Assembly (NCBI GenBank): GCA_937884485.1
Contig: CALGCG010000024.1
Span: forward strand, 31,198-95,197
Direction of reading: 5' to 3'
Source: an uncultured Bacteroidales bacterium
Lineage (GTDB): Bacteria; Bacteroidota; Bacteroidia; Bacteroidales; P3
DNA length: 64,000 nucleotides
The notes under the pieces were generated by a model. It searched no databases. It was not told the origin of the DNA and saw only the letters and a program-made list of their open reading frames with translations. A program made the translations under genes and the position numbers. Positions 8,363 through 16,996 of the stretch are shown one piece after another; position 1 is the stretch's first letter, and each line of letters begins with the position of its first letter.

Positions 8363-9353
8363 AGGCTGTGTATAGTTTGTCTTTGATGTTTTCCCATCGG
8401 TAGAGGCTGACGGCTTTGTGTGCCTGCAGGGTGATGGTGCGTGCAATGGTCTGGTTCCCGGTGGCCCAAAGCATTTTGGATGCCAGGGCATCGCTGTCGT
8501 TGCTGTCGAAGAGTAGGCCCGTGTTGTTGTTTTTCACCATGTAAGGCACGCCGCCCACTTTGCTGGAAATCACCAGCAATCCGGCATTCATGGCCTCGAG
8601 CAGCGACACCGGCATGTTGTCCACCAGGGGGGCGGAGAGTATGATGTCGTTCTGGTCCAGGTATCGGTAAATCTCGTTGTTGCCCACACGGCCGGTGAAG
8701 GTGACGTTCTTCAAGCCGAGGTCTTCCGCCATCCGCACGAGGTTTTCGTGCTCGCTGCCGTCGCCCACCAGGGTCAGGGTGGCTTCGGGCATGGCGGACT
8801 GCACCTTGCTGAAAGCCTGCAGGATGCACGGAATGTTGTACAGCGGTTCGTGTGCCCGTGTGCAGATGAATTTGGGTTTGAGGCTCTCGCGCAGGCGAAA
8901 CCGGCTGTCGTCCAGCTCCAGTATGTTGGGGATGGTGACAAAGGGGATGTTGTGTTTTTCAAACACTTGGGCCAGGAAACCCGACAGGGCGATGTTGGCG
9001 TCGGTGCGCATCAGGTAGTGCCGCACCAACCGCGGATGCCGGTCGAAAAACTCCTCCCCGCCACCGCCGTGGTAGGTCAGCACGATGCGTTTGCCGAGCC
9101 ATCTTCCCACGGTCACTCCCACCACTGCCGGCAGGAAACCCCAGCTGGAGCAGCAATGGATGTGGAATGTGTCGAAGTCCTTCCCTTTGTTTTTCAGCTT
9201 GATGGGCAACATCAGGCGCCGCACGGCGGATGCTTTGGTGCTGAACACCTCGGCATGATGTCCGTCGGCCTCCAGCATTTTTTGCATTATTTCCACTTGG
9301 CCGGAGATGCCTCCGACCTTTGGCCTGTAGTTGCATATCAATAACACTTTCAT
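8346..9353 (-). CDS. Glycosyltransferase family 4 (GT-B fold)
   Basis: 335 aa with the full GT4 layout. The N-terminal glycine-rich start is MKVLLICNYRPKVGGISGQ. The HGGGGEEFF loop is near residue 105, where the catalytic His-containing loop is expected. The C-terminal nucleotide-sugar site is seen in TLVGDGSEHENLV and APLVDNMPVSLLEAMNAGL, with the Glu of the E-x7-E motif. It is cytosolic or membrane-associated and transfers a sugar from a nucleotide donor to the growing glycan. The end overlaps the CapK-like gene by 17 bp. Confidence 0.9.
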   Translation of the reverse strand: MKVLLICNYRPKVGGISGQVEIMQKMLEADGHHAEVFSTKASAVRRLMLPIKLKNKGKDFDTFHIHCCSSWGFLPAVVGVTVGRWLGKRIVLTYHGGGGEEFFDRHPRLVRHYLMRTDANIALSGFLAQVFEKHNIPFVTIPNILELDDSRFRLRESLKPKFICTRAHEPLYNIPCILQAFSKVQSAMPEATLTLVGDGSEHENLVRMAEDLGLKNVTFTGRVGNNEIYRYLDQNDIILSAPLVDNMPVSLLEAMNAGLLVISSKVGGVPYMVKNNNTGLLFDSNDSDALASKMLWATGNQTIARTITLQAHKAVSLYRWENIKDKLYTAYGIHS

Positions 9354-9394
9354 GTACGAACTTTGTTAAAGGATGTTAAATCGTCGTGTCATGT

Positions 9395-9474
9395 CCTTTT
9401 TATCGCCCTGTCAAATCCCATCTTGGTGGGAGTTGGTAGGGAGTTGGTGGGGAGTTGGTAGGGGGTTGACAGGG
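9395..9474. repeat. Intergenic GGGAGTTGGT minisatellite in an imperfect hairpin
   Basis: Between two minus-strand genes. CCCTGTCAAATCCCA is followed by four to five copies of a GGGAGTTGGTA-like unit and then GGTTGACAGGG, so the ends can pair. A clearly related arrangement occurs at 22790-22850. Confidence 0.75.
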
Positions 9475-9483
9475 ACTTTGCTC

Positions 9484-10887
9484 TTATAGAAGACCGCGTG
9501 AACCCAGCTTGAAAAATGCCCAGGCAATGGCCATGACGGGGACGACATAGTACCAGATTCTGAAAAAGCGGTAGTTTTTTTCGTTGAGCTGTGTTACGCC
9601 GTAGGCCGCCATGATGAGCAGCACCGGCAGTGCCGGCAGCAGGAAGCGTTCCGAGTTGGCGAAGCCGCTGGTGGAGATGATGCCGAGGTAGACAATGGCG
9701 AAGGAGCCGATGAGGCTGAGGTTGCGCCAGTTCTTGGTGATGAAGATGGCGCTGAAAACTGCAATCAGCACAAAGCCGCCAAAGAAGTTGCGCACGTAGT
9801 TGCCACCGCTGAGTATCTGCTGGTTGTATTGTTGGTCCACGTCGACCATGGTGGGGAACGGCATGACGAACATCATGGGTGCCATCACTGTGCCTGTGGC
9901 GTATTTGGCCCATTGGTTGCCCTTGTTGGTCTGGTGGGTGCGCTTGTCTGTCTGGTTGGTTTCGCGGTCGTCCCAGGTCGATTGAATCTCTGTGCTGATG
10001 GTTCCTCCGGCCAGCGTTGCGACGGCCAGCGCTCCCCAGCTGATGAGTAAGATGCGCTTGGTGCGGCCAATGACCGAAGTGTTGGTGAATATCAATGCTG
10101 TGGCAATGGCGAACAGGGCGGCAGCGCCCAATACGGTGCGGAAGGTGAAAAGAAAGATTGCCAGAACCACCGGCAGGGCGATGGTCAATATATTGTATTT
10201 CTTGCTCCGCAACAGGTAATCGCAACGTTCCAGATAAGCTATCAGAATGAATATCATGAAGGTCTCCTTCAGGTGCAGTCCGCAGTAGATGATGAGGTTA
10301 GGCATGAAGCAGGCGAAAACGGCAGAGAGGCGGCCCCCTTCCTCGCCGATGTTGCGCTTGGCCAGCAGGTAGATGAGCAGGCATGTGGCGGCGCTGAAGA
10401 TGCAGTTGACCAGTCGGGGCAGGAGGATGCTTTCCCGTGTGACTTTGCTCAGCAGCGAGAGATAGAAGAGATAGCCCGAGTCGGAGACGGTTTCGGAGTC
10501 AATGAAGAGGTAGCGGAACACATCGACAAGGTTTGCATGGAGATTGCTCATGGTTTCTTCGTAGTACCAGACAGAGTCGCCGGCTTCAAATTCAAAGGGG
10601 ATGCCGGTCTTCATGATGAAGTAGAAGTAGGAGAAGATGGTCCAGGCCACACGCAGTCCGAGCGCTGTGAAAAATATGTACTGCAAAAACCTTTTTTCTT
10701 CTATGGCCCGCCATTTGGCGCTGCAATAGGAGCTGAGCAGGAAGAATCCTACCACCCACAGGATGCCCATCAGTATATAGTCGATGGCCATGGCGTGGTT
10801 GAAGAAAGCTAACGATACGGCTGCCAGCGAGCCTAAGTATAGGTAGATGCCTCTGTTGGCTATTTGTTTGGGTAAGAAGGGTACCAT
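9484..10887 (-). CDS. Polytopic membrane protein: GT-C glycosyltransferase or Wzy-like polymerase
   Basis: 467 aa from MVPFLPKQ; the frame stays open upstream, but that stretch is antisense to no motif and is a shadow of the neighbouring GT32 gene. About 10-12 hydrophobic segments are visible. An acidic loop motif (EAGDSVWYYEE) after the second or third helix, followed by DSGYLFYLSLLSKV, resembles the GT-C (GT39/GT83) pattern. HLKETFMIFILIAYLE resembles a motif of oligosaccharide polymerases. An odd Thr/Asn/Lys-rich stretch (TNQTDKRTHQTNKGNQW) comes from low-complexity DNA near 9905-9965. It is the only many-helix candidate in the locus for either polymerisation or lipid-donor transfer. The class is sure, the reaction is not. 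Confidence 0.72.
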   Translation of the reverse strand: MVPFLPKQIANRGIYLYLGSLAAVSLAFFNHAMAIDYILMGILWVVGFFLLSSYCSAKWRAIEEKRFLQYIFFTALGLRVAWTIFSYFYFIMKTGIPFEFEAGDSVWYYEETMSNLHANLVDVFRYLFIDSETVSDSGYLFYLSLLSKVTRESILLPRLVNCIFSAATCLLIYLLAKRNIGEEGGRLSAVFACFMPNLIIYCGLHLKETFMIFILIAYLERCDYLLRSKKYNILTIALPVVLAIFLFTFRTVLGAAALFAIATALIFTNTSVIGRTKRILLISWGALAVATLAGGTISTEIQSTWDDRETNQTDKRTHQTNKGNQWAKYATGTVMAPMMFVMPFPTMVDVDQQYNQQILSGGNYVRNFFGGFVLIAVFSAIFITKNWRNLSLIGSFAIVYLGIISTSGFANSERFLLPALPVLLIMAAYGVTQLNEKNYRFFRIWYYVVPVMAIAWAFFKLGSRGLL

Positions 10888-10892
10888 TTTTT

Positions 10893-11618
10893 TTATCCTA
10901 TGATTTTGCGTTTTATCTTGATAAGTCGGGTCATGCATTTCTGCCCCACCAGTTTTTTGATGCTGTTTTTCCAGCCTTTCGTGTCGGTTTTGCCGTCCCA
11001 CGAGCCCATGAAGAGGTGGTTGCAGTATGTGTTCTCGGTCAGTAGGTATTCGCCTGTGGTCTGGTGGGGGCAGAAGTAGTCGGAGGGGAAGACGGTGAGG
11101 TCTTTGTATTGGCCTTGCTTGCCGTCGCACAGGAAGCCGTTGGCTTTCATGATGGCGCTGATGCGCAGGGTGTTGGTGGTGGTGTCGAGGGTGCCGTCGT
11201 CGCGGCGGAAGTGCAGGCCGTCGTAGGCATGCAGCTGCTCCTCCACCCATTGGCCACCGGCCTCGCTGGCCATGAGACCTGTGACGGGGGGCTTGTGCTT
11301 GCTGCCCTCGTAGCCGGTGAAGGCGCTGAGGTGCAGCAGGTCGTCGAGGGGTTTCAGTATCTCCACGTCGGTGTCCATGTACACGCCGCCCTCGGTGCTG
11401 AGGGCATAGAGGCGCACGTAGTCGGTCACGAAAGCGTATTTCCTGGCAGCGTAGGCTTCCTTGGTGTAGGGGATGCTGTCGACGTCGAAGTTGTCCTCGT
11501 TCCAGAGCTTGTAGTGCCAGTCGGGCATGTGCCGGTGCCACGAGGCGATGCAGTCCTTGGCCAGCTGCGGCATCTCGCCCCGGCCAAACCAGCAGTAGTG
11601 TATTGTTTTGGGTATCAT
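10893..11618 (-). CDS. Glycosyltransferase with DXD motif (GT32/OCH1-like)
   Basis: 241 aa from MIPKTIHYCWFG, the hallmark N-terminus of the GT32-like capsular transferases. The DXD motif appears in GGVYMDTDVEILKPL, near residue 90, and binds the metal-nucleotide sugar. AFVTDYVRLYAL precedes it, as usual in the family. The start overlaps the upstream GT2 stop in an ATGA arrangement (11615-11618), and the longer in-frame extension upstream is therefore not used. It acts in the cytosol on the lipid-linked glycan. Confidence 0.88.
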   Translation of the reverse strand: MIPKTIHYCWFGRGEMPQLAKDCIASWHRHMPDWHYKLWNEDNFDVDSIPYTKEAYAARKYAFVTDYVRLYALSTEGGVYMDTDVEILKPLDDLLHLSAFTGYEGSKHKPPVTGLMASEAGGQWVEEQLHAYDGLHFRRDDGTLDTTTNTLRISAIMKANGFLCDGKQGQYKDLTVFPSDYFCPHQTTGEYLLTENTYCNHLFMGSWDGKTDTKGWKNSIKKLVGQKCMTRLIKIKRKIIG

Positions 11619-12604
11619 CTTGAGAGTAGGCGTTGTTTTATTTTGGAACCTTCGTTCAGAATGGTTTGTTTGATTTGGAGCATCCATACGGGACACTGAT
11701 ACTGCCGGCGTGTCCGTGTCGGCTGCTTGCTCCAGTCCACCTTGGCCAGCTCGGTGCGTGCGGCCTCCCTGTAGCGTCTGTCGAGCAGGTGGTTCAGCAG
11801 GCTGTAAGTTCTCAGGTTGTCTATGAGTTGTTTGTAGTCGGGATTGCTTTTCTCCTGAGGTTCAAATTCGCTCAGTTGCCACAGCATATTCCGCTCCGGC
11901 GGGTGTAGGTGGTGGGTTCCGCGATAGGTTATGTCGACATCTTGATTGTAGTTGCTTAAAGGCTTATTGAGCAGTACTGCCTTATGTTTGAACACTATAC
12001 GTATCCAAAGCAGAAAGTCTTCGCCCAGGGTGATGCCTACGGGGAATCCCCCCGTTTCATCAAAAATCGTTCGGGGAATACAGACCGCTCCTGTCCACAA
12101 TGGCATGCAGAGGGTACGGGCGTAGACCTGGCAGTAGTTGATCTCGCCTTCGGTGAAGCTTTCGTCCACTCCGATGGGTGCCTGTCGGCGTCTCCCGTTC
12201 TTTACAATCCAATAGCTTGTGCCGTAGATGCCGGCGTCGGGGTGCCGTTCGATCAGGCCCGCCATTTCCTCGAGGAAAGTGGGTTCCCACCAGTCGTCGG
12301 CGTCGAGGAAGCAGATATACGGCGACGCAAGCGCCGCCTCACGCGACAAAGGAGCGCTGGCACTTGCGCCTGCCATGGCCACGCCACGGTTGCGCGCCGC
12401 GCTGACGCCGGCATTCTCCTGTCGCACCAGCCGTATGCGAGGGTCTGCAATGGCGGCCACGATATCGCCCCCGCCATCGGTACTGCCGTCGTCGACCACG
12501 ATGAGCTCCCAGTCCCGGTATGTCTGTCCCACGACGCTCTCCACGGCCTTGCGGACGTAGGACGCCTTGTTGTAAAGGGGCATGATGATGCTGTATCGAA
12601 CCAT
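11615..12604 (-). CDS. Glycosyltransferase family 2, with an in-frame repeat insertion
   Basis: 329 aa GT-A enzyme. It starts with YSIIMPLYNKASYVRKA and continues with LIVVDDGSTDGGG, ENAGVSAARNRGVAMA and FLDADDWW (DXD). Between RNRGVAMAGAS and PYICFLDADDWW, where GT2 enzymes normally have only a few residues, there is an extra stretch of about 14 residues (about 81-94, SAPLSREAALAS). It is encoded by a palindromic DNA repeat also found in and beside the transposase gene at 23.8-25.0 kb. The insert keeps the frame and lies on a loop before the DXD strand, so activity may survive. It overlaps the GT32-like gene by ATGA. Confidence 0.9.
   Translation of the reverse strand: MVRYSIIMPLYNKASYVRKAVESVVGQTYRDWELIVVDDGSTDGGGDIVAAIADPRIRLVRQENAGVSAARNRGVAMAGASASAPLSREAALASPYICFLDADDWWEPTFLEEMAGLIERHPDAGIYGTSYWIVKNGRRRQAPIGVDESFTEGEINYCQVYARTLCMPLWTGAVCIPRTIFDETGGFPVGITLGEDFLLWIRIVFKHKAVLLNKPLSNYNQDVDITYRGTHHLHPPERNMLWQLSEFEPQEKSNPDYKQLIDNLRTYSLLNHLLDRRYREAARTELAKVDWSKQPTRTRRQYQCPVWMLQIKQTILNEGSKIKQRLLSR
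12321..12376 (-). repeat. Palindromic repeat copy inserted in frame in a GT2 gene
   Basis: On the minus strand the copy reads GCTCCTTTGTCG, then GCGGCGCTTGCGTCGCC. It is preceded by GGCGCAAGTGCC, which can pair with the GGCGCTTGCGTC side. About 35 bp match the copy at 24380-24413 with roughly four differences, in the same orientation and the same reading frame (SAPLS..A.LAS in both proteins). Confidence 0.8.
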
Positions 12605-12625
12605 GTGATTTGAATTGTTGAGGCT

Positions 12626-13456
12626 TTATGTGCGATAAGGTTTGGCTTTGTTCAACAAGCCATACCAGGTGCCAGTAATAATTGCTGTTACCTTCTCCAT
12701 TTTGTTGTTCTCAAAAAGGATTATTTTTGCCATGGTTTTCAATCTCCCCAGCAGATGCGTCAATTTGTTGCGTGTTCTCATGTCATAGGGGAATTCGTGC
12801 CACATGAGAATACGGTTTCTGCTATCATAGTAGTGGCGGAGTGCATTGTAGTCCGATACAGTGATTGTCCGGTTGAGGAAATGAATTTTCCTGCCACTGC
12901 CTATATGGTGGATCAGGTTGCTTCCATTGTACTGGAGGGTTTTATAACCGTGCTCTTGTGCTCTCAAGCACATCTCTGCATCAACCATGCTGATGAAAAG
13001 ATCCTCCCTGAAAGGGCCGAGCTTTTCTATCATCGATAATGGAAAGATGCTGCTCGATTGAGCTGAATCGTTAATCGGTGTCCATTCCTCGTTGACAGGA
13101 TGCTCGCGATTGATAATACAAGAACAGATGCCAGGATGGTTTATTTCCTCAACATGTTGCCTATACTTTCCAAAATCCTCGAAACGAGAGTCTTGATCCA
13201 TTGTCATCAAGTGGGTGCAGTTTTGTTTTTTCGCATAGTCAATAGCCCAGTTGTAGGGTTTTGGCAAACCATAATTCACACCGTCTTGATGAATAATCAA
13301 ATTTGGGAACTCAATTTTAAGTTCACTATAATCATGTAGGTTTTCACTATTGTCCCATAGTATTAAGACCTCAACCTTATCGGCGAATGATGTAAGGTTG
13401 TGACGAAGGTCTTCAATGTCGGGGTGGTAGGCTACTGTGATGGAAGCAAGTTTCAT
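12626..13456 (-). CDS. Glycosyltransferase family 2, rhamnosyltransferase-like
   Basis: 276 aa starting ASITVAYHPDIEDLRHNLTS, a variant N-terminus typical of the WbbL/RfbF rhamnosyltransferase group. VEVLILWDNSE replaces the usual VDDGS, and THLMTMDQDSRF supplies the acidic metal-binding motif. AEMCLRAQEHGYK is the usual acceptor-site ED/E block. The donor may be dTDP-rhamnose, but no rml genes are in the window. It overlaps the next upstream gene by 4 bp. Base composition drops to AT-rich here compared with the GT2 gene downstream, marking the edge of an acquired block. Confidence 0.85.
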   Translation of the reverse strand: MKLASITVAYHPDIEDLRHNLTSFADKVEVLILWDNSENLHDYSELKIEFPNLIIHQDGVNYGLPKPYNWAIDYAKKQNCTHLMTMDQDSRFEDFGKYRQHVEEINHPGICSCIINREHPVNEEWTPINDSAQSSSIFPLSMIEKLGPFREDLFISMVDAEMCLRAQEHGYKTLQYNGSNLIHHIGSGRKIHFLNRTITVSDYNALRHYYDSRNRILMWHEFPYDMRTRNKLTHLLGRLKTMAKIILFENNKMEKVTAIITGTWYGLLNKAKPYRT

Positions 13457-14367
13457 TTCTGTATTTTATGTCGTTTGTAGGCATAATATTTGACAATGGG
13501 CCCATACACTATCGTGGCAAGTGCCCCCCACACATATACAATGGCGAGGGCAATCGGTACCGGCAAAGCATATAAACGATAGTGGAACATATTCCACTTT
13601 ATCCTTCTCTTTATATCAGCGCCGCTTCGCAACCGCGAACGTGCATGCTGGAAAAAGTTTTGTTTTATACTTCGGCTTTTCGGAGCTGACGCTCTATGAA
13701 CACCATAGTTGAAGAGTTCACTATTGATTGCCCTTTCGCCTTCCGGTAAAAACAGTCCATAACGCAATGAAGGATGTTTCCAAAATACGTAAAAAAGCGA
13801 AAGTTGGTCTCTACGAGAGTAATCACAATACATCTTCCACCACATGGCATCCACTTGTCGACAAACCTCATTGTTTCTTCTATAAATGATATTGTTTTCA
13901 AACAGGCCATTGTTTTTAGGATAGCCCTCTTTCCTTAATTTGTGGCACCAGCGGAAGACTGTCTGTTCGGTATCCAGTCCATTGGAAAGAACCACAAAGG
14001 CGTGGTCATAGATGCAACCTGAAAAAGGAGGGTTCGGATGTTTCACTCCCCCCCAATCGATGCCTTCGTCATAAAGGGCAATGAATCTTTCATATACACG
14101 CCGATCCGCTATTTGAATATTAGCGTCGATGTACAAAGAAGCGTCATACTCTGACAGGAGTTCTTCCGGGTGCATTTTGGGGTACCGCGAGAATCGAGTT
14201 GGATTTTCATTCCCAAAAGGGATACTCCGGATCTGCCATACACCCACCTGTTCCCTCTCGACAGAATCTGTAAACAGCACATAGTCGAACCGTTCGTCAA
14301 CGACGGATGGCTGCTCTACGTTGTCGTATCCACCTACCATTACTGTATATACAACGAACTGCTTCAT
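13453..14367 (-). CDS. DUF616-type (TOD1/MUCI70-like) glycosyltransferase
   Basis: 304 aa beginning FVVYTVMVGGYDNVEQP. FDYVLFTDS and SLYIDANIQIAD (a DXN/DXD-like acidic motif near residue 100) follow. This is the pattern of the DUF616 family, which includes plant TOD1 and MUCI70 glycosyltransferase-like proteins and many bacterial capsule-locus members. A hydrophobic stretch near the C-terminus (ALPVPIALAIVYVWGALATIVYG) suggests membrane attachment. Its reaction is inferred from the family only. It lies in the AT-rich block at 12.6-19.1 kb. Confidence 0.75.
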   Translation of the reverse strand: MKQFVVYTVMVGGYDNVEQPSVVDERFDYVLFTDSVEREQVGVWQIRSIPFGNENPTRFSRYPKMHPEELLSEYDASLYIDANIQIADRRVYERFIALYDEGIDWGGVKHPNPPFSGCIYDHAFVVLSNGLDTEQTVFRWCHKLRKEGYPKNNGLFENNIIYRRNNEVCRQVDAMWWKMYCDYSRRDQLSLFYVFWKHPSLRYGLFLPEGERAINSELFNYGVHRASAPKSRSIKQNFFQHARSRLRSGADIKRRIKWNMFHYRLYALPVPIALAIVYVWGALATIVYGPIVKYYAYKRHKIQK

Positions 14368-14381
14368 TTATCCCTCAATTA

Positions 14382-15257
14382 TTATAATTCTATCCAACTT
14401 CCAATTTTATAATCCCATTCTATTGGACGAATTGGCAAAAACCCACCCCAATCATAAAATGTTAACTCGGAAAATTTTATTTTACCTTGTATTTGGTATA
14501 AGTCCACCCTAACATGAGGTATCCCGGCGGATAGTTTACGGGCAACCTCTTTCATTTGTTCAAATGTCTCGGGTTTTCTGATTATACCTTCGTATTTTTT
14601 GAAGCCATGCGATATACACATGGGATTGAAGTCCATATCGTAGAAATTTTCCCATATGTCATCTGTTTTCACTGTAATATACATTACACGAGGCTCCCCA
14701 TTAAAACACCAGAATTTATAATTTACTAAATCGTCAAAAGTATGGTCCTCCAATAATTCCTCTGCAATAATACGTGGCTTCACACCCTTATATGCCCATT
14801 CTCTATTCTGAATATAGTAATTTTTTACGGATAATCCTTTTCTTATTGTTTCTATTGCTTTTTCTCTATTTAGTTTGTCCTTGTTTCGGCAAATAACGAA
14901 CGAACCACTGTTATGGGTGCATTTCAACACGAAAGTCTCCGGCAGGGCATCGAAGTCAATATCTAACAATGAATCGTATAAGGCATACGTTTTTGTTACA
15001 TATTCAGATCCAATCAAATTCGCCACCCATGACTTGACCTCATATTTATCCACCAACTTGTGGTATAATGGATTCCTGTCATGGAGTTTCAACCATTGCA
15101 ATTTCTCGCAGAAAGTCTTTGGGCTTTTTAGGTCAAGCGGGTAATCCATACTCCGTTTCCATTGATGCTCTATGGCATAACGGTCAGACAAGTTTGCGAA
15201 CAAGGCAGGGATGCTCACAGAAGGATGTGTTAAATAATATATTATCCGATGCTTCAT
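14382..15257 (-). CDS. TupA-like ATP-grasp protein
   Basis: 291 aa that align by eye with the TupA-like ATP-grasp family of capsule and teichuronopeptide loci. LKSPKTFCEKLQWLKLHDRNPLYHKLVDKYEVK is near the N-terminus (given here only as the family signature region, residues about 43-75). FVLKCTHNSGS is the nucleotide-binding loop, and RVDLYQ together with FSELTFYDWGG forms the metal-binding end. ATP-grasp enzymes form amide or ester bonds using ATP, so this one could join an amino acid or another carboxylate to the glycan. It is strongly AT-rich. Confidence 0.82.
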   Translation of the reverse strand: MKHRIIYYLTHPSVSIPALFANLSDRYAIEHQWKRSMDYPLDLKSPKTFCEKLQWLKLHDRNPLYHKLVDKYEVKSWVANLIGSEYVTKTYALYDSLLDIDFDALPETFVLKCTHNSGSFVICRNKDKLNREKAIETIRKGLSVKNYYIQNREWAYKGVKPRIIAEELLEDHTFDDLVNYKFWCFNGEPRVMYITVKTDDIWENFYDMDFNPMCISHGFKKYEGIIRKPETFEQMKEVARKLSAGIPHVRVDLYQIQGKIKFSELTFYDWGGFLPIRPIEWDYKIGSWIEL

Positions 15258-15259
15258 GA

Positions 15260-15865
15260 TTAGTTATTGACTTGCTCCCACTTATGTAAATCTAAATTAT
15301 ATCTCTTTATAATCTTGGCAGGATTTCCTACTGCAATAGAATAATCCGGGATGGATTTTGTCACCACACTACCCGCTCCAATGATACACTTCTTTCCAAT
15401 ATTCACCCCGGGTAAGACACAAACCTTCTCTCCAATCCAGCAGCCATCTCCTATTGACACAGGTCGTGATACAAGAGGTTGTTGCATATACGACAATTCT
15501 TCTGGATCCATTCCATGATTTTCAGAGGTAATCAATACATATGAAGCTATTAAGACATTGTCACCGATTGTAACCTCCGATGCGTTAAGAATAGAAAAAT
15601 AATATCCTATGTTGCAATTCTTCCCAATTCTAATTTGCGGGGTGCAAGTTCCTGTATCATAGTTTTGGATACGACTATTAGTCATTATCACCGTTGAATC
15701 ACCAATAGAAAACCCTCGACCTGTTGACACAATTGCTGGCCAACAAATCACGGCACCCTTTCCAAAATAAGCAAATTGCTTTTTCCACTTATTAGAACCA
15801 AAACCCTTTCGTGTTATACGGTGGTATATTGAAAAAATAAAATTATGTATTAATCTACTGCTCAT
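15260..15865 (-). CDS. Hexapeptide-repeat O-acetyltransferase
   Basis: 201 aa left-handed beta-helix acyltransferase. Repeats run from KGAVICWPAIVSTGRG to VNIGKKCIIGAGSVVTKSI, ending in the classic YSIAVGNPAKII. The His-containing loop ITSENHGMDPEE marks the usual catalytic His of WbbJ-type sugar acetyltransferases. It is 2 bp upstream of the TupA-like gene and overlaps the epimerase gene by 4 bp. Probable role: acetyl transfer from acetyl-CoA to a sugar of the repeat unit. Confidence 0.86.
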   Translation of the reverse strand: MSSRLIHNFIFSIYHRITRKGFGSNKWKKQFAYFGKGAVICWPAIVSTGRGFSIGDSTVIMTNSRIQNYDTGTCTPQIRIGKNCNIGYYFSILNASEVTIGDNVLIASYVLITSENHGMDPEELSYMQQPLVSRPVSIGDGCWIGEKVCVLPGVNIGKKCIIGAGSVVTKSIPDYSIAVGNPAKIIKRYNLDLHKWEQVNN

Positions 15866-16995
15866 TTAAACAATCCTTTTGCTTTCATTTCAATTATCGA
15901 CTCCTCATAATTATCTTTTTGTATCTCTTGTTTGTTCACCCATTTGACAAACTGTTCAACGCCTTTCTCAAACGTCCATTTCGGCTCGTAACCAAGAATC
16001 TCTCTCGCCAAAGAGATATCCGCATAATTATGACGAATATCCCCAATACGATAATTGCCAGATACAATAATTGGAACTTGTATTCCATATTTTTCACATA
16101 GCGTTTTGGCCACTGTCAACACATTCGTTGCCACCCCTGTTCCAATATTAAACACATGCCCATTTGCTTTTGGCCTTTCAAGGCCCATTATTGTAGCATC
16201 TACCACATCCTCGATATACACAAAATCGCGCGTCTCTTTCCCGTCTTCAAAGATATTGATACTGTTGCCATTCTTGATACGTGTTGAAAAAATGCTCAAT
16301 ATACCGGTGTATGGGTTATTCAACGATTGGCCAGGTCCATACACATTCTGGTAGCGGAATGACACGGACTCAACACCAATGTTCTGGCACACGAGATGAA
16401 CCATTTGCCCCTGCACCTGTTTGGTGATGCCATATACAGACGTAGGATGTATCATACTATCTTCGGTAGTGGCCACCAATTGCACTTCTCTGCCACATTT
16501 CGGGCACCTGCATTCAAAGTTGCCACATGCCATATCTTCTGCCCTACGTGCCAATGGATATACTTCTCCACACGTCGAACAGAGGTATTTCCCTTCACCA
16601 TAAATTGCACGAGATTCTGCTACCACTACTCGCTTCACATGATGCGGTTGGTTGGTTAATATATCCAGTAATAATGCCGTTCCTCTAATATTGCTTTCAA
16701 CATACTTTTCAATATCATACATTGACTGACCTGTTCCCGTCTCAGCAGCCAAATGAATAACTGCATCAACATCCGCCAGCGCTTTTTCCAAATCGTCTCG
16801 CGATGTAACAGAACCCTGTATAAAATGCACTTCGTCCTTAATGCTTCTATATAATGGCGAGGTTTCTTCTGGATTAGTTCCATGTACCTGTTCAGAAAGC
16901 GAATCCAAGACTACTACATCGTAACCTTTCGCCTTCAATTTCAGTGCTGTACTTGAACCAATAAAACCTGCACCTCCAGTAATAAGTACTTTCAT
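15862..16995 (-). CDS. NAD-dependent nucleotide-sugar epimerase with a zinc-ribbon-like insert
   Basis: 377 aa from MKVLITGGAGFIGSST, the Rossmann GxxGxxG motif; the extra 25 codons available upstream do not look like this family. SVYGITKQVQGQMVH provides the catalytic Tyr-x3-Lys. Between the usual strand ending ESRAIYGEGKY and the catalytic Tyr there is an insert with CSTCGEVYP and CRCPKCGREV. These are two CxxC knuckles about 25 residues apart that look able to bind one zinc ion. The insert is uncommon in ordinary GalE-type enzymes. Substrate unknown. The start codon lies 2 bp from the stop of the upstream gene. Confidence 0.85.
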   Translation of the reverse strand: MKVLITGGAGFIGSSTALKLKAKGYDVVVLDSLSEQVHGTNPEETSPLYRSIKDEVHFIQGSVTSRDDLEKALADVDAVIHLAAETGTGQSMYDIEKYVESNIRGTALLLDILTNQPHHVKRVVVAESRAIYGEGKYLCSTCGEVYPLARRAEDMACGNFECRCPKCGREVQLVATTEDSMIHPTSVYGITKQVQGQMVHLVCQNIGVESVSFRYQNVYGPGQSLNNPYTGILSIFSTRIKNGNSINIFEDGKETRDFVYIEDVVDATIMGLERPKANGHVFNIGTGVATNVLTVAKTLCEKYGIQVPIIVSGNYRIGDIRHNYADISLAREILGYEPKWTFEKGVEQFVKWVNKQEIQKDNYEESIIEMKAKGLFK

Positions 16996-16996
16996 T

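Noticed and set aside
10888..11541. N-terminal extension of the polytopic membrane protein
   Set aside because: The extra 218 codons are Arg/His-rich, overlap the GT32-like gene in another frame, and have no membrane or domain features.
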